A stretch of DNA of 64,000 bases, taken from assembly GCF_000012385.1 (NCBI RefSeq), contig NC_007940.1:248001-312000 (forward strand), written 5' to 3'. Both the position numbers and the translations under genes were made by a program. The stretch's first letter is position 1. Every line of letters starts with the position of its first letter. The notes beneath the pieces are model-generated. The model made no database searches. It had not been told where the DNA came from and worked only from the letters and a program-made list of their open reading frames with translations. Shown in pieces: positions 49,074-56,716 of this stretch. The DNA comes from Rickettsia bellii RML369-C (GTDB lineage: Bacteria; Pseudomonadota; Alphaproteobacteria; Rickettsiales; Rickettsiaceae).

Positions 49074-49139
49074 TTGTTATTATTTTGTTAAAATTATCCT
49101 TGTAAATTCAAAATCTCATTATGAAATTGCAAGGCTGAT
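49074..49139 (+). repeat. Right copy of the ~65-bp direct repeat
   Basis: tgttattattttgttaaaa ... attatgaaattgcaaggct; it matches 46001-46065. Here no gene follows the ATGAAATTGCAAGG leader, as though a second ATPase gene had been lost or the leader had been duplicated. Confidence 0.75.
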
Positions 49140-49179
49140 AATAATTTATATGTTATAATTTTCCCAATTTACAACTTAC

Positions 49180-49395
49180 TTAAGCTCGTTTTTTTTCACA
49201 TTCTTGAATTAAAATATCAGCCGGTATATGTAATTCTTTATGTAACTTTCTAATCATAGGTAGAGTTAATGTTCTTTTTTTGTTAAGAATTTCTGATACT
49301 CTACTTCTAGGTTCTGTGAAAGTTTCTAATTGATTTTCAATTTCTCTCAAAACCTCATTATATTCTTCTTCTGTTTTTATGATATGTAATTCCAC
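49180..49395 (-). CDS. Shortened HigA-like antitoxin
   Basis: 71 residues. The start MELHIIKTEEEYNEVLREIE and the end SRVSEILNKKRTLTLPMIRK match the two ends of HigA-type (HTH XRE) antitoxins of ~120 residues; PADILI closes the family match. About 45 residues, including the first half of the HTH, are missing between them. An in-frame internal deletion is likely. No toxin partner is adjacent. DNA binding is doubtful. Confidence 0.7.
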   Translation of the reverse strand: MELHIIKTEEEYNEVLREIENQLETFTEPRSRVSEILNKKRTLTLPMIRKLHKELHIPADILIQECEKKRA

Positions 49396-49500
49396 TTAAA
49401 CCTCTCTAGCATTAATTTTATCATATAGCAAAAAGCAATAAGGTTTAGACATTAAATTTACGAGCGAGATGGTATTGTTGCGTAGATCATTCTCCTTCCT

Positions 49501-49593
49501 GTCATCCCGTGATTTATGAACTAGAGCCAGTTAATAATACTAATAAAATTAGTATTATTTATTATTTTCTGGATCTAGTTAGCAAGCCACGGT
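49501..49593. repeat. Rickettsial palindrome at the left end of IS110 copy 3
   Basis: gtcatcccgtgatttatgaa at the far end and ctagttagcaagccacggt at the IS junction, with an inner tactaataaaattagta hairpin. It equals the elements beside copies 1 and 2, apart from a few bases. Confidence 0.85.
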
Positions 49594-49619
49594 ATTGTAA
49601 GAAAAGAAAGTGATATAAT
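49591..49619 (+). promoter_or_regulatory. Junction promoter halves of the IS110 element
   Basis: A TATAAT is at 49614-49619. In the chromosome the -35 position reads GGTATT. If the ends join as ...agttg-AT-tgtaag..., the same position reads TTGATT with exactly 17 bp to TATAAT. The strong promoter would thus exist only in the excised circle and would drive the bridge RNA and transposase. Confidence 0.65.
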
Positions 49620-50800
49620 ATAAGTTATAAATGTAATATAAACATTTATAAGAGAGTGTTAATACCCTATATAATGATATAGGGTATTAAGCGGGCATAA
49701 GCGACCGTCACGGTATAGTAGGTTTTATACGACCGGAGTCATCAAGGTACTATAGCCCGACTCTCGAGAAGTTTGAATAGTTGGAAGGGATGCGATAAGC
49801 ACGCCCGATTACAATCCTAAACAATATAAAATCTCGAGGTACATATGATAAAATATCACAAACATATAGGAATTGATATAGGAAAATATAATTTTGTAGT
49901 AGGAATAGAGGGCATAAAAGATACAAAAGAATATGAGAATACAAGTTTCGGTATATTTGAATTTATTAATGATAATAAGGATATTTTAGCAAACTCTCTA
50001 ACTGTAGTTGAAACAACAGGCGGATATGAACTAGAGTTATTGTATAGCTTATGTGAAAGAGGTTATGTAGTACATAGAGCAGATGCAAGAAAGGTAAAGA
50101 ATTTTATCAGATCATATGGTAATAGTGCAAAAACAGATAAGTTAGATGCTAAAGCATTAGGATTATATGGTAAGGAGCGAGCAGATAAGCTTGAAGTATT
50201 TAAGCCTGAATCAAAACAAAATATACAATTATTTCGGTTAGTACAAAGACGGAATGATTTAAAGCAAATGTTAGTTGCCGAAAAGAATAGATTACAACAA
50301 GCAAATACAGATAAGTTTGTTAAAAATAGCTGTATAAATATGATAGATGTTTTAAGTAATCAAATTACAGAGATTACTAATCAGGTAGAAGTGATTATAT
50401 CATCAGATCAGCTGTTAAAAGCAAAGCATGAGATATTGAAAGAGATAAATGGCATTGGTAATATAGTTGCTTTTGAGTTATTAATATTATTACCGGAGTT
50501 AGGGAAGTTAACAAGACGGCAGATTGCTTCTCTTGCAGGGCTTGCTCCAAAAGCTAATGATAGTGGTAAATATCAAGGATATAGAAAGGTAGGACATGGT
50601 AGAGCAGGAGTCAAGCCTATACTATTCCTTGCTGCTATGTCAGCCCGTAATAGCAAGACTTCTGGTTTAAGACTCTTTTATGAGCGACTCATTAACAATG
50701 GTAAAAAGAAAATGGTCGCTCTTACCGCTTTAATGCGTAAAATTATTGTCATCGCTAATGCTAAATTAAAATCTCTTCTTTTTAATTTAAAACATAGTTG
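49596..50800 (+). mobile_element. IS110-family insertion sequence, copy 3 (intact)
   Basis: 1205 bp between AT dinucleotides at 49594-49595 and 50801-50802. It has a long non-coding left end (49596-49844) and practically no right end, as the transposase runs to the last base. The arrangement (long left end, short right end) is that of the IS110 group, whose bridge RNA is encoded upstream of the recombinase. It lies in opposite orientation to copies 1 and 2, so recombination between copies could invert the 20 kb or 44 kb between them. Confidence 0.93.
49626..49840 (+). ncRNA. Predicted bridge RNA of IS110 copy 3
   Basis: A structured ~215-nt region between the TATAAT and the transposase start. 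A 5' hairpin (accctata ... tatagggt, 49663-49686) is followed by a first loop with cacggtat (49709-49716) and gtcatc (49738-49743). The first equals the left half of the target plus core AT; the second is complementary to core plus right half (gatgac). A second loop has atagttg (49777-49783), equal to the element's right end, and ttacaat (49809-49815), complementary to core AT plus left end tgtaa. tatagta and tactata (49714-49720, 49748-49754) can close the first loop. Four guides fitting four expected sites is strong evidence. Confidence 0.75.
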
Positions 50801-50801
50801 A
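49845..50801 (+). CDS. IS110-family DEDD transposase, copy 3
   Basis: 318 residues, with the DEDD set D11, E56, D98, D101 and S240 in the C-terminal domain. It differs from copy 2 only by F35 for S35, next to a non-catalytic turn. It starts at ATG 49845, with GAGGTACAT just before (ribosome site gagg). Its stop TGA is completed by the A of the target AT at 50801. It would form an RNA-protein recombinase complex with the upstream bridge RNA. Confidence 0.95.
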   Translation: MIKYHKHIGIDIGKYNFVVGIEGIKDTKEYENTSFGIFEFINDNKDILANSLTVVETTGGYELELLYSLCERGYVVHRADARKVKNFIRSYGNSAKTDKLDAKALGLYGKERADKLEVFKPESKQNIQLFRLVQRRNDLKQMLVAEKNRLQQANTDKFVKNSCINMIDVLSNQITEITNQVEVIISSDQLLKAKHEILKEINGIGNIVAFELLILLPELGKLTRRQIASLAGLAPKANDSGKYQGYRKVGHGRAGVKPILFLAAMSARNSKTSGLRLFYERLINNGKKKMVALTALMRKIIVIANAKLKSLLFNLKHS

Positions 50802-50802
50802 T

Positions 50803-50870
50803 GACATTGAAAGTGCTTTTCGATCCACGCAACAATGCCCAAGCCTCACGCAGGAATGACATCAGAGCTA
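50803..50870. repeat. Rickettsial repeat at the right end of IS110 copy 3
   Basis: gacattgaaagtgcttttcg and atccacgcaacaatgcc, the same as the flank of copy 1 in inverted form, then a half-element ending in cgcaggaatgac. Confidence 0.7.
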
Positions 50871-50924
50871 TGCGACAACATCTTTAACCATTTGCAATAA
50901 CTTACATATAAAAACAATATAAAA

Positions 50925-51482
50925 ATGATAAAAATCGTATTTGTATCCGGTAATGGTAATTCTACAACAAAGGATAATTGGTTTCCAAGTGTTAAAAAAG
51001 AATTAGAGCTGCATGACATAGAAGTAGTTGCAGCAACATTTCCAGATCCTGATTTAGCTCGAGAATTTTATTGGATTCCTTTCCTACATGATGAAATAAA
51101 GGTTGATGATCAAACTATTCTAGTTGGGCACTCTTCAGGAACAATAGCGGCAATGCGTTTGGCAGAACAATATCCTATTTTAGGTTCCGTTTTGGTTGGT
51201 GCATATCATACTGATTTAGATATGGAGAAAGAAAAATTATCAGGTTATTTTTCTCGCCCATGGAATTGGGAAAAAATACGTTCTAATCAAAAATATATAA
51301 GTCTATTTGCTTCTGAAGATGATCCCTGGATCCCTATTGACCATGCTAGATATCTACATAAACACTTAAATTGCGAATATCATGAATATAAAAATCAAGG
51401 GCATTTTGGTGGAGATTATACCAAAAAAGAATTTCCTGAACTCACATTAAGTATTTTAAATTATCTAAATTTAACAAAGTAA
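50925..51482 (+). CDS. RBBP9/YdeN-family alpha/beta hydrolase
   Basis: A 185-residue cytoplasmic serine hydrolase. The nucleophile elbow is LVGHSSGTIAAMR (Ser in G-H-S-S-G). The acid is in FASEDDPWIPIDHAR and the His in NQGHFGGDY, so the Ser-Asp-His triad is complete. The family acts on unknown esters or peptides. It ends 13 bp before ctaA, so co-transcription is likely. Confidence 0.88.
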   Translation: MIKIVFVSGNGNSTTKDNWFPSVKKELELHDIEVVAATFPDPDLAREFYWIPFLHDEIKVDDQTILVGHSSGTIAAMRLAEQYPILGSVLVGAYHTDLDMEKEKLSGYFSRPWNWEKIRSNQKYISLFASEDDPWIPIDHARYLHKHLNCEYHEYKNQGHFGGDYTKKEFPELTLSILNYLNLTK

Positions 51483-51495
51483 TAAAACTATATAA

Positions 51496-52506
51496 GTGCA
51501 GAAAAATTTAACTAGATGGCTATTAACTTGCTGTATAATGGTCGTGGCGATGATTATTGTAGGCGGGATAACAAGGCTTACTGATTCCGGTTTGTCAATA
51601 GTTGAGTGGCGTCCGGTAACGGGTATTTTGCCCCCATTTAGTTATGATACTTGGCAAGCTGAATTCGCTAAATATAAAGCATTTCCGGAATATAATGCAG
51701 TTAATTACGGGATGACTTTATCAGAGTTTAAATTCATCTATTTATTAGAGTTTGTGCATCGCCTGCTTGGTAGGGCTACAGGTTTGATATATATATTACC
51801 TTTAATATATTTTTATTTTAAAGGGATCATAAAAAATCGTGATATATTATCTTATATAATTGTTTTGCTATTATTCTGCGTGCAGGGCTTTATGGGATGG
51901 TATATGGTTAAAAGCGGTTTAGTTAACCACCCATCTGTTAGCCATTTTCGTCTAGCTTTTCATCTAATTATTGCCGTAATTATTTATCATTTACTTTTTT
52001 ACAAGCTAGTCAAAAATTGTTGTGATATTTTATTAATTCCATCACAAATAAATTTAAAATTACCGCTAATATTTTCTGTTGCTGCTATTGCTATGATATA
52101 CGTACAGATTTTTTTAGGTGCTTTAGTTGCAGGGCTCGATGCAGGACTAATATATAATAGCTTTCCATTGATGGGTGGCAATTTTATTCCTATAGAAATA
52201 AAAGATAATTTCATTAGTTTCAAAAATTGGTATGATCCGGTTTTTGTCCAGTTTATACACCGTCTAGGTGCTTATAGCTTGTCTATAATCGTCATAGCTT
52301 TGATTATTTCTTTGTTAAAAGTCAAAAATCCAAAATTAAATAAAGTAGCATTTTATTTGTCTATTGCTTTATTAATACAATTATCTACTGGCGTAATTAC
52401 TCTTTTATATCACGTTCCTATAATAGCAGCTTCTATGCATCAATTTTTTGCTATAGTGCTTTTATCTGTAGTAATTTGGTGCTATTCTCTAATAAAAAAT
52501 TCTTAA
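51496..52506 (+). CDS. ctaA: Heme A synthase
   Basis: A 336-residue, eight-helix inner-membrane enzyme that oxidises heme O to heme A for cytochrome aa3. Visible are GGITRLTDSGLSIVEWRPV in the first periplasmic loop and the heme-ligand histidines in EFVHRLLGR, SHFRLAFHL, QFIHRLGAY and ASMHQFFA. It starts with GTG 51496. Its TAA overlaps the next ATG by one base. Confidence 0.94.
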   Translation: MQKNLTRWLLTCCIMVVAMIIVGGITRLTDSGLSIVEWRPVTGILPPFSYDTWQAEFAKYKAFPEYNAVNYGMTLSEFKFIYLLEFVHRLLGRATGLIYILPLIYFYFKGIIKNRDILSYIIVLLLFCVQGFMGWYMVKSGLVNHPSVSHFRLAFHLIIAVIIYHLLFYKLVKNCCDILLIPSQINLKLPLIFSVAAIAMIYVQIFLGALVAGLDAGLIYNSFPLMGGNFIPIEIKDNFISFKNWYDPVFVQFIHRLGAYSLSIIVIALIISLLKVKNPKLNKVAFYLSIALLIQLSTGVITLLYHVPIIAASMHQFFAIVLLSVVIWCYSLIKNS

Positions 52507-53411
52507 TGATCATCACTGTAAACAGCCCTATCGCCTCAAGGTTAGATAAATATTTAAGGCGTCTATATCCTCTTTTGACCCAAGGAGTGATAGAGAAAGC
52601 ATTACGTCAAAAGCAAATAATCGTTAATTCTAAAAAAGCAGAAGCGAGTTTAAGAGTAGTGGAGGGTGATGAAATTTTTATTCATGATAAGTTTAATTTA
52701 CCTATAGCTCAACCAACTAAACTGGTTTTTACTGATGCTGAAATTACATTAGCAAAAAAAATTACCACTGAATATTTAATATATGAGGATGATAATATAA
52801 TAGCGATTAATAAACCAGCAGGGCTTGCAACGCAAGGCGGTAGTAAAATTAATTTATCGGTCGATTCTGCGTTAAAATATTTAAACAGTCAAGGTGCTGA
52901 TTTTAAGTTAGTACATAGACTCGATAAAGAAACAAGCGGTTTACTTTTAATTGCTAAAAATTATGTAAGTAGTGTAAAACTTCATGATGCTTTTAAAGAA
53001 AAATTGGTTGAAAAGACCTATCTCGCTGTAACCTATGGAAAACCAATTAAAGATCAAGGAGAGGTCAAAACTAACATAGAAAAAAGTAAGGGGAGTATAC
53101 CTAAAATTACTGATATAAATGATAATAATGGTAAACTTGCCATTACTTATTATAAATTACTTAAATCACTTACCAATAACTTATTTTTGGTTGAATTTAT
53201 TCCGATTACGGGTAGAATGCATCAATTAAGATTGCATGCTAAATTACTAGGTTGTCCAATATTTGGTGATAATAAATATGGCAATGACAAATTAATGCCG
53301 TATAGTAAATATATGTTTTTGCATGCTAATAATATAGTATTGTCTAAAAAAGTTTTTGGCAAAGAAGTTAATTTAGAAGCAAAATTGCCTTCTTATTTTA
53401 ATAGAGTTTAA
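52506..53411 (+). CDS. rluC: 23S rRNA pseudouridine synthase, RluC type
   Basis: 301 residues from ATG 52506, which overlaps the ctaA stop (TAATG); the frame extends ten codons up inside ctaA. An S4 domain at ~7-65 (SRLDKYLRRLYPLLTQGVIE) is followed by the catalytic domain with FKLVHRLDKETSGLLLIAK (catalytic Asp) and GRMHQLRLHAKLLGCPIFGD. RluC against RluD is a judgement: the S4 domain and the IYEDDNIIAINKPAG stretch fit both. Confidence 0.85.
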   Translation: MIITVNSPIASRLDKYLRRLYPLLTQGVIEKALRQKQIIVNSKKAEASLRVVEGDEIFIHDKFNLPIAQPTKLVFTDAEITLAKKITTEYLIYEDDNIIAINKPAGLATQGGSKINLSVDSALKYLNSQGADFKLVHRLDKETSGLLLIAKNYVSSVKLHDAFKEKLVEKTYLAVTYGKPIKDQGEVKTNIEKSKGSIPKITDINDNNGKLAITYYKLLKSLTNNLFLVEFIPITGRMHQLRLHAKLLGCPIFGDNKYGNDKLMPYSKYMFLHANNIVLSKKVFGKEVNLEAKLPSYFNRV

Positions 53412-53440
53412 GTTTTAGTTTGTATAGAGTTAAAGTTATT

Positions 53441-54631
53441 ATGTTCCGTAGTTATATTTTCTTGTTGGTGCTTTTAGTCATTAATTGTGTTGATAGTTTT
53501 GCAGATATTCAGCAAAGAATTAGTGAAGCAGAAAAAGAATATATAAGCAATAGGTTTGTAAACGCTGTTTTTATGTTTGCCGATGACTATAAGCAGCTAT
53601 TAACCGGAGCTAAAGGAATTTTTGCTTTAAACGGGGAGCAGTTAAAAGCAAATGAAATGATGCCTATCGCTTCTGCTACGAAACCCATAACTGCGGCAGG
53701 AATCTTAAGGCTGCAAGAGCAAAAATTATTAAACGTCAATGATAAGATATATAAATATATTGATTTAGAAATGTGGCAAGGTAAAGTACCGGATTGGGCA
53801 TATAAAATATCAATTCATAATTTATTAACTCATAGTAGTGGTATTGCTGAATATTTTAGTTTTGTGAAACTTGATTTAAATATGACTAGAAAAGAGGCCC
53901 GTAAAAAAATATTACAATATGTTGCGTCTAAGCCTTTAGAAGTACCTATAGGGAAAAAGTTCAAATATAGTAATACTAATTTCGTTATACTTGGTATGAT
54001 TATTGAAAAAGTAACTAAAAAAGATTTATGTAATTTTTTTCAAGATGAATTTTTTAGACCATTAAATATGAAGTCTACTAGTTTTGCTTCATATAGTGAA
54101 GCGGCTAGAATTCAAAGAAATGTGGTTAGTTCTAATTATCCAGTAAGATATTTCATAACGCCGAATAATAGTAATAAACCTATATTTACTCCTGCAACTG
54201 CTGATTTTGTAGCACTTCCTTGTGCTGATGGCGGGATTATATCAACTCCAAGCGACCTTATTAAATGGTATAGAGCGTTAAATAGTGGCAAAATTCTTTC
54301 TACAAAGTCCTATAAGCTTATGACTACCAAGTATTTTCCTGCAAAAGAGATAGATGGGCGTAAAACTTACATGGGATATGGTATCTATATTACTGACCTT
54401 GATTCTAAACATACAATGATTCATTTTTTTGGTAAAGCTTTAGGAGTGCAGAGTGAAATGGGATATATTTTGCCTAATAATCTTTATTTTGCTATAATCA
54501 GTAATACTATGGTAAAAATTCCTGAGGAAATGCAAGATAAAATTGATCTAAAAAATCCTCTAAACCAAATTGGAATAATTTATTTCAGAGACGCAATAGT
54601 AAATGCAGCTATAAAAGATGATAAAACCTAA
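53441..54631 (+). CDS. Beta-lactamase-like serine hydrolase (class C/PBP4* family)
   Basis: 396 residues from ATG 53441, which gives a signal peptide (MFRSYIFLLVLLVINCVDSF, cut near 23); a TTG seven codons up is possible. Motif S-x-x-K is in IASATKPITAAG, Y-x-N in KYSNTNFV, and the third motif is reduced to HFFGKALG. These proteins are periplasmic peptidases, esterases or lactamases. The target is unknown. xthA begins directly after its stop. Confidence 0.87.
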   Translation: MFRSYIFLLVLLVINCVDSFADIQQRISEAEKEYISNRFVNAVFMFADDYKQLLTGAKGIFALNGEQLKANEMMPIASATKPITAAGILRLQEQKLLNVNDKIYKYIDLEMWQGKVPDWAYKISIHNLLTHSSGIAEYFSFVKLDLNMTRKEARKKILQYVASKPLEVPIGKKFKYSNTNFVILGMIIEKVTKKDLCNFFQDEFFRPLNMKSTSFASYSEAARIQRNVVSSNYPVRYFITPNNSNKPIFTPATADFVALPCADGGIISTPSDLIKWYRALNSGKILSTKSYKLMTTKYFPAKEIDGRKTYMGYGIYITDLDSKHTMIHFFGKALGVQSEMGYILPNNLYFAIISNTMVKIPEEMQDKIDLKNPLNQIGIIYFRDAIVNAAIKDDKT

Positions 54632-55453
54632 ATGAAGATAGTTACGTGGAACATTAATTCGCTACGTTTACGTATTGATTTATTAAAAAGATTGGCATAT
54701 GAACATCAGCCTGATATTATTTTATTACAAGAGACAAAAGTAGATGATCCTTTATTTCCTCTTGAAGTAATTAAAAATATAGGCTATGAACATGTAATAT
54801 ATTCGGGGCAGAAATCATATAACGGCGTTGCTATTATCTCAAAACTTCCACTGCAAAATGTTTCTTCGCTTGAGCTATATAACGGTGATAAAAGGCATAT
54901 AGCAGCTACTGTTAATAATATTGAGATACATAATTTTTATGTTCCTGCCGGTGGTGATATACCTGATATAGAGCTAAATTCAAAGTTTAAACATAAGCTA
55001 GAATATATAAGGTTGATGCAAGAATGGCTGACTAATAACCGCACCAGAGATGATAAGATTATAATTGCAGGTGATTTAAATATTGCACCACACCCGCATG
55101 ATGTATGGTCTAGCAAGCAGCTGCGAAATGTTATTAGCCATACTGATATTGAGCGTTCTTTATTGGTAGAATTGCAAAACTCATTAGAGTTTATTGATAG
55201 TAGTAGGCATTTTGTGCCACTTGATGAAAAATTTTATACTTGGTGGAGTTATAGAAACGTAGATTGGAAAAAATCTAACAGAGGTAGGCGGCTTGATCAT
55301 ATTTGGGTTAGTAATAATTTAAAAGATGAATTGTTTTCTATACATTTATTATCAGAAGCAAGAGATTGGATGCCACCTTCGGATCATGTGCCGTATTTTG
55401 TGACGTTAAGATGTCATCCTGTGGCTTGTCCACGGGATCCAAAAAACAACTAA
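54632..55453 (+). CDS. xthA: Exodeoxyribonuclease III with RPE-derived C-terminus
   Basis: A 273-residue AP endonuclease/3'-exonuclease of base-excision repair. It has TWNINSLRLRI, LQETKVDD (metal Glu), AGDLNIAP and the final SDHVPYFVTL with catalytic Asp-His. After residue ~260 the protein continues CHPVACPRDPKNN, which is the left arm of a palindromic element (55412 on), so the natural stop has been replaced by one inside the repeat. The catalytic part is intact. It begins directly after the beta-lactamase-like gene (TAAATG). Confidence 0.92.
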   Translation: MKIVTWNINSLRLRIDLLKRLAYEHQPDIILLQETKVDDPLFPLEVIKNIGYEHVIYSGQKSYNGVAIISKLPLQNVSSLELYNGDKRHIAATVNNIEIHNFYVPAGGDIPDIELNSKFKHKLEYIRLMQEWLTNNRTRDDKIIIAGDLNIAPHPHDVWSSKQLRNVISHTDIERSLLVELQNSLEFIDSSRHFVPLDEKFYTWWSYRNVDWKKSNRGRRLDHIWVSNNLKDELFSIHLLSEARDWMPPSDHVPYFVTLRCHPVACPRDPKNN

Positions 55454-55510
55454 AAATATCAATAATGTTGATATTTTTAACTGGACCCCGTGATCAAGTC
55501 ACGGGGTGAC
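55412..55510. repeat. Rickettsial palindromic element forming the xthA 3' end
   Basis: gtcatcctgtggcttgtcca with a complementary right arm ending cacggggtgac; inner aatatcaataatgttgatatt hairpin. Close to the intergenic element at 23931. Confidence 0.88.
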
Positions 55511-55564
55511 ACAGCAGGCTTTACATCTCCTCGCAATGACGTTTAAGATTATAAGGAGTAATTA

Positions 55565-56545
55565 GTGGATATTAAATTAGGAAAATATAAACCGGTAAAA
55601 GAAGAATACATAAAAAGCTTCAAAGATATGTTGTTGCTTAGGCGTTTTGAAGAAAAATGTGGGCAGCTATATGGTATGGGTGAAATAGGCGGTTTTTGTC
55701 ATTTATATATCGGGCAGGAAGCAGTAATTTCTGCTGTAGATATGGTTAAACAAAAAGAAGATAGTATGGTTACCAGCTATCGCGATCATGCTCATATTAT
55801 TCTAGCAGGTACAGAACCAAAATATGTGCTAGCCGAGCTTATGGGGCGTGCTACAGGCTGCTCAAAAGGTAAGGGCGGGTCGATGCATTTGTTTGACGTG
55901 CCGAATAAGTTTTATGGCGGACATGGCATAGTAGGGGCACAAGTGCCGATAGGTACAGGGCTTGCTTTTGCTGAGAAATATAATGGCACAAATAATATTT
56001 GTTTTACTTTCTTAGGTGATGGAGCCGTTAATCAAGGTCAAGTATATGAAGCCTTTAACATGGCCGCTTTATGGGGTTTACCGGTAGTTTATATTATCGA
56101 AAATAATGAGTATTCTATGGGTACTTCGGTTGCTCGTTCTACCTTTATGCGTGATCTTTATAAAAAAGGTGAGTCGTTTGGGATTAAAGGATTCCAGTTA
56201 AATGGCATGGATTTTGAAGAAATGTATGACGGTGTTAAGCAAGCAGCGGAATATGTTAGAGAAAATAGTATGCCTCTGATATTAGAAGTAAAAACCTATC
56301 GCTATCGTGGGCATTCAATGTCTGATCCGGCAAAATATCGCAGCAAAGAAGAAGTTGAGACATATAAAGAACGTGATCCTATTACTGAAATACGGAAGAT
56401 AATATTAGAAAATAACTATGCAAGTGAAGCTGATTTAAAAGAAATAGAGCAATCAGTTAAAGAGATTGTTAAGGAAGCTGTGGAGTTTTCAGAAAACTCA
56501 CCACTGCCCAATGAAGAAGAGCTATATACACAAATTTATGTTTGA
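55565..56545 (+). CDS. pdhA: Pyruvate dehydrogenase E1 component, alpha subunit
   Basis: 326 residues. With PdhB it forms the TPP-dependent E1 that decarboxylates pyruvate, the main carbon entry into the rickettsial TCA cycle. The TPP motif is GDGAVNQGQVYEAFNMAALW ending in ENN. SYRDHAH and GKGGSMH are active-site segments, and the phospho-loop is YRGHSMSDP. GTG 55565 (gtggatattaaa) preceded by AAGGAGT is the start. pdhB follows after an RPE. Confidence 0.95.
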   Translation: MDIKLGKYKPVKEEYIKSFKDMLLLRRFEEKCGQLYGMGEIGGFCHLYIGQEAVISAVDMVKQKEDSMVTSYRDHAHIILAGTEPKYVLAELMGRATGCSKGKGGSMHLFDVPNKFYGGHGIVGAQVPIGTGLAFAEKYNGTNNICFTFLGDGAVNQGQVYEAFNMAALWGLPVVYIIENNEYSMGTSVARSTFMRDLYKKGESFGIKGFQLNGMDFEEMYDGVKQAAEYVRENSMPLILEVKTYRYRGHSMSDPAKYRSKEEVETYKERDPITEIRKIILENNYASEADLKEIEQSVKEIVKEAVEFSENSPLPNEEELYTQIYV

Positions 56546-56552
56546 GTTAGGT

Positions 56553-56674
56553 GTCATCCCGTGGCTTGGGAACTAGATCCAGTATAAAGTGAGATAAAAT
56601 CGAGCTTTTAGCTTTAAAAATTTGTTGTATTTATGGTTATTTTACTGGATCCCGTGGACAAGCCACGGGATGAC
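56553..56674. repeat. Rickettsial palindrome between pdhA and pdhB
   Basis: gtcatcccgtggcttggga and agccacgggatgac arms with gataaaatcgagctttt between. It probably forms a strong hairpin within the pdhA-pdhB transcript. Confidence 0.9.
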
Positions 56675-56716
56675 ACCAATGCTAAATATAAAGATTCAAT
56701 TTAACTAAAAAGAAAG

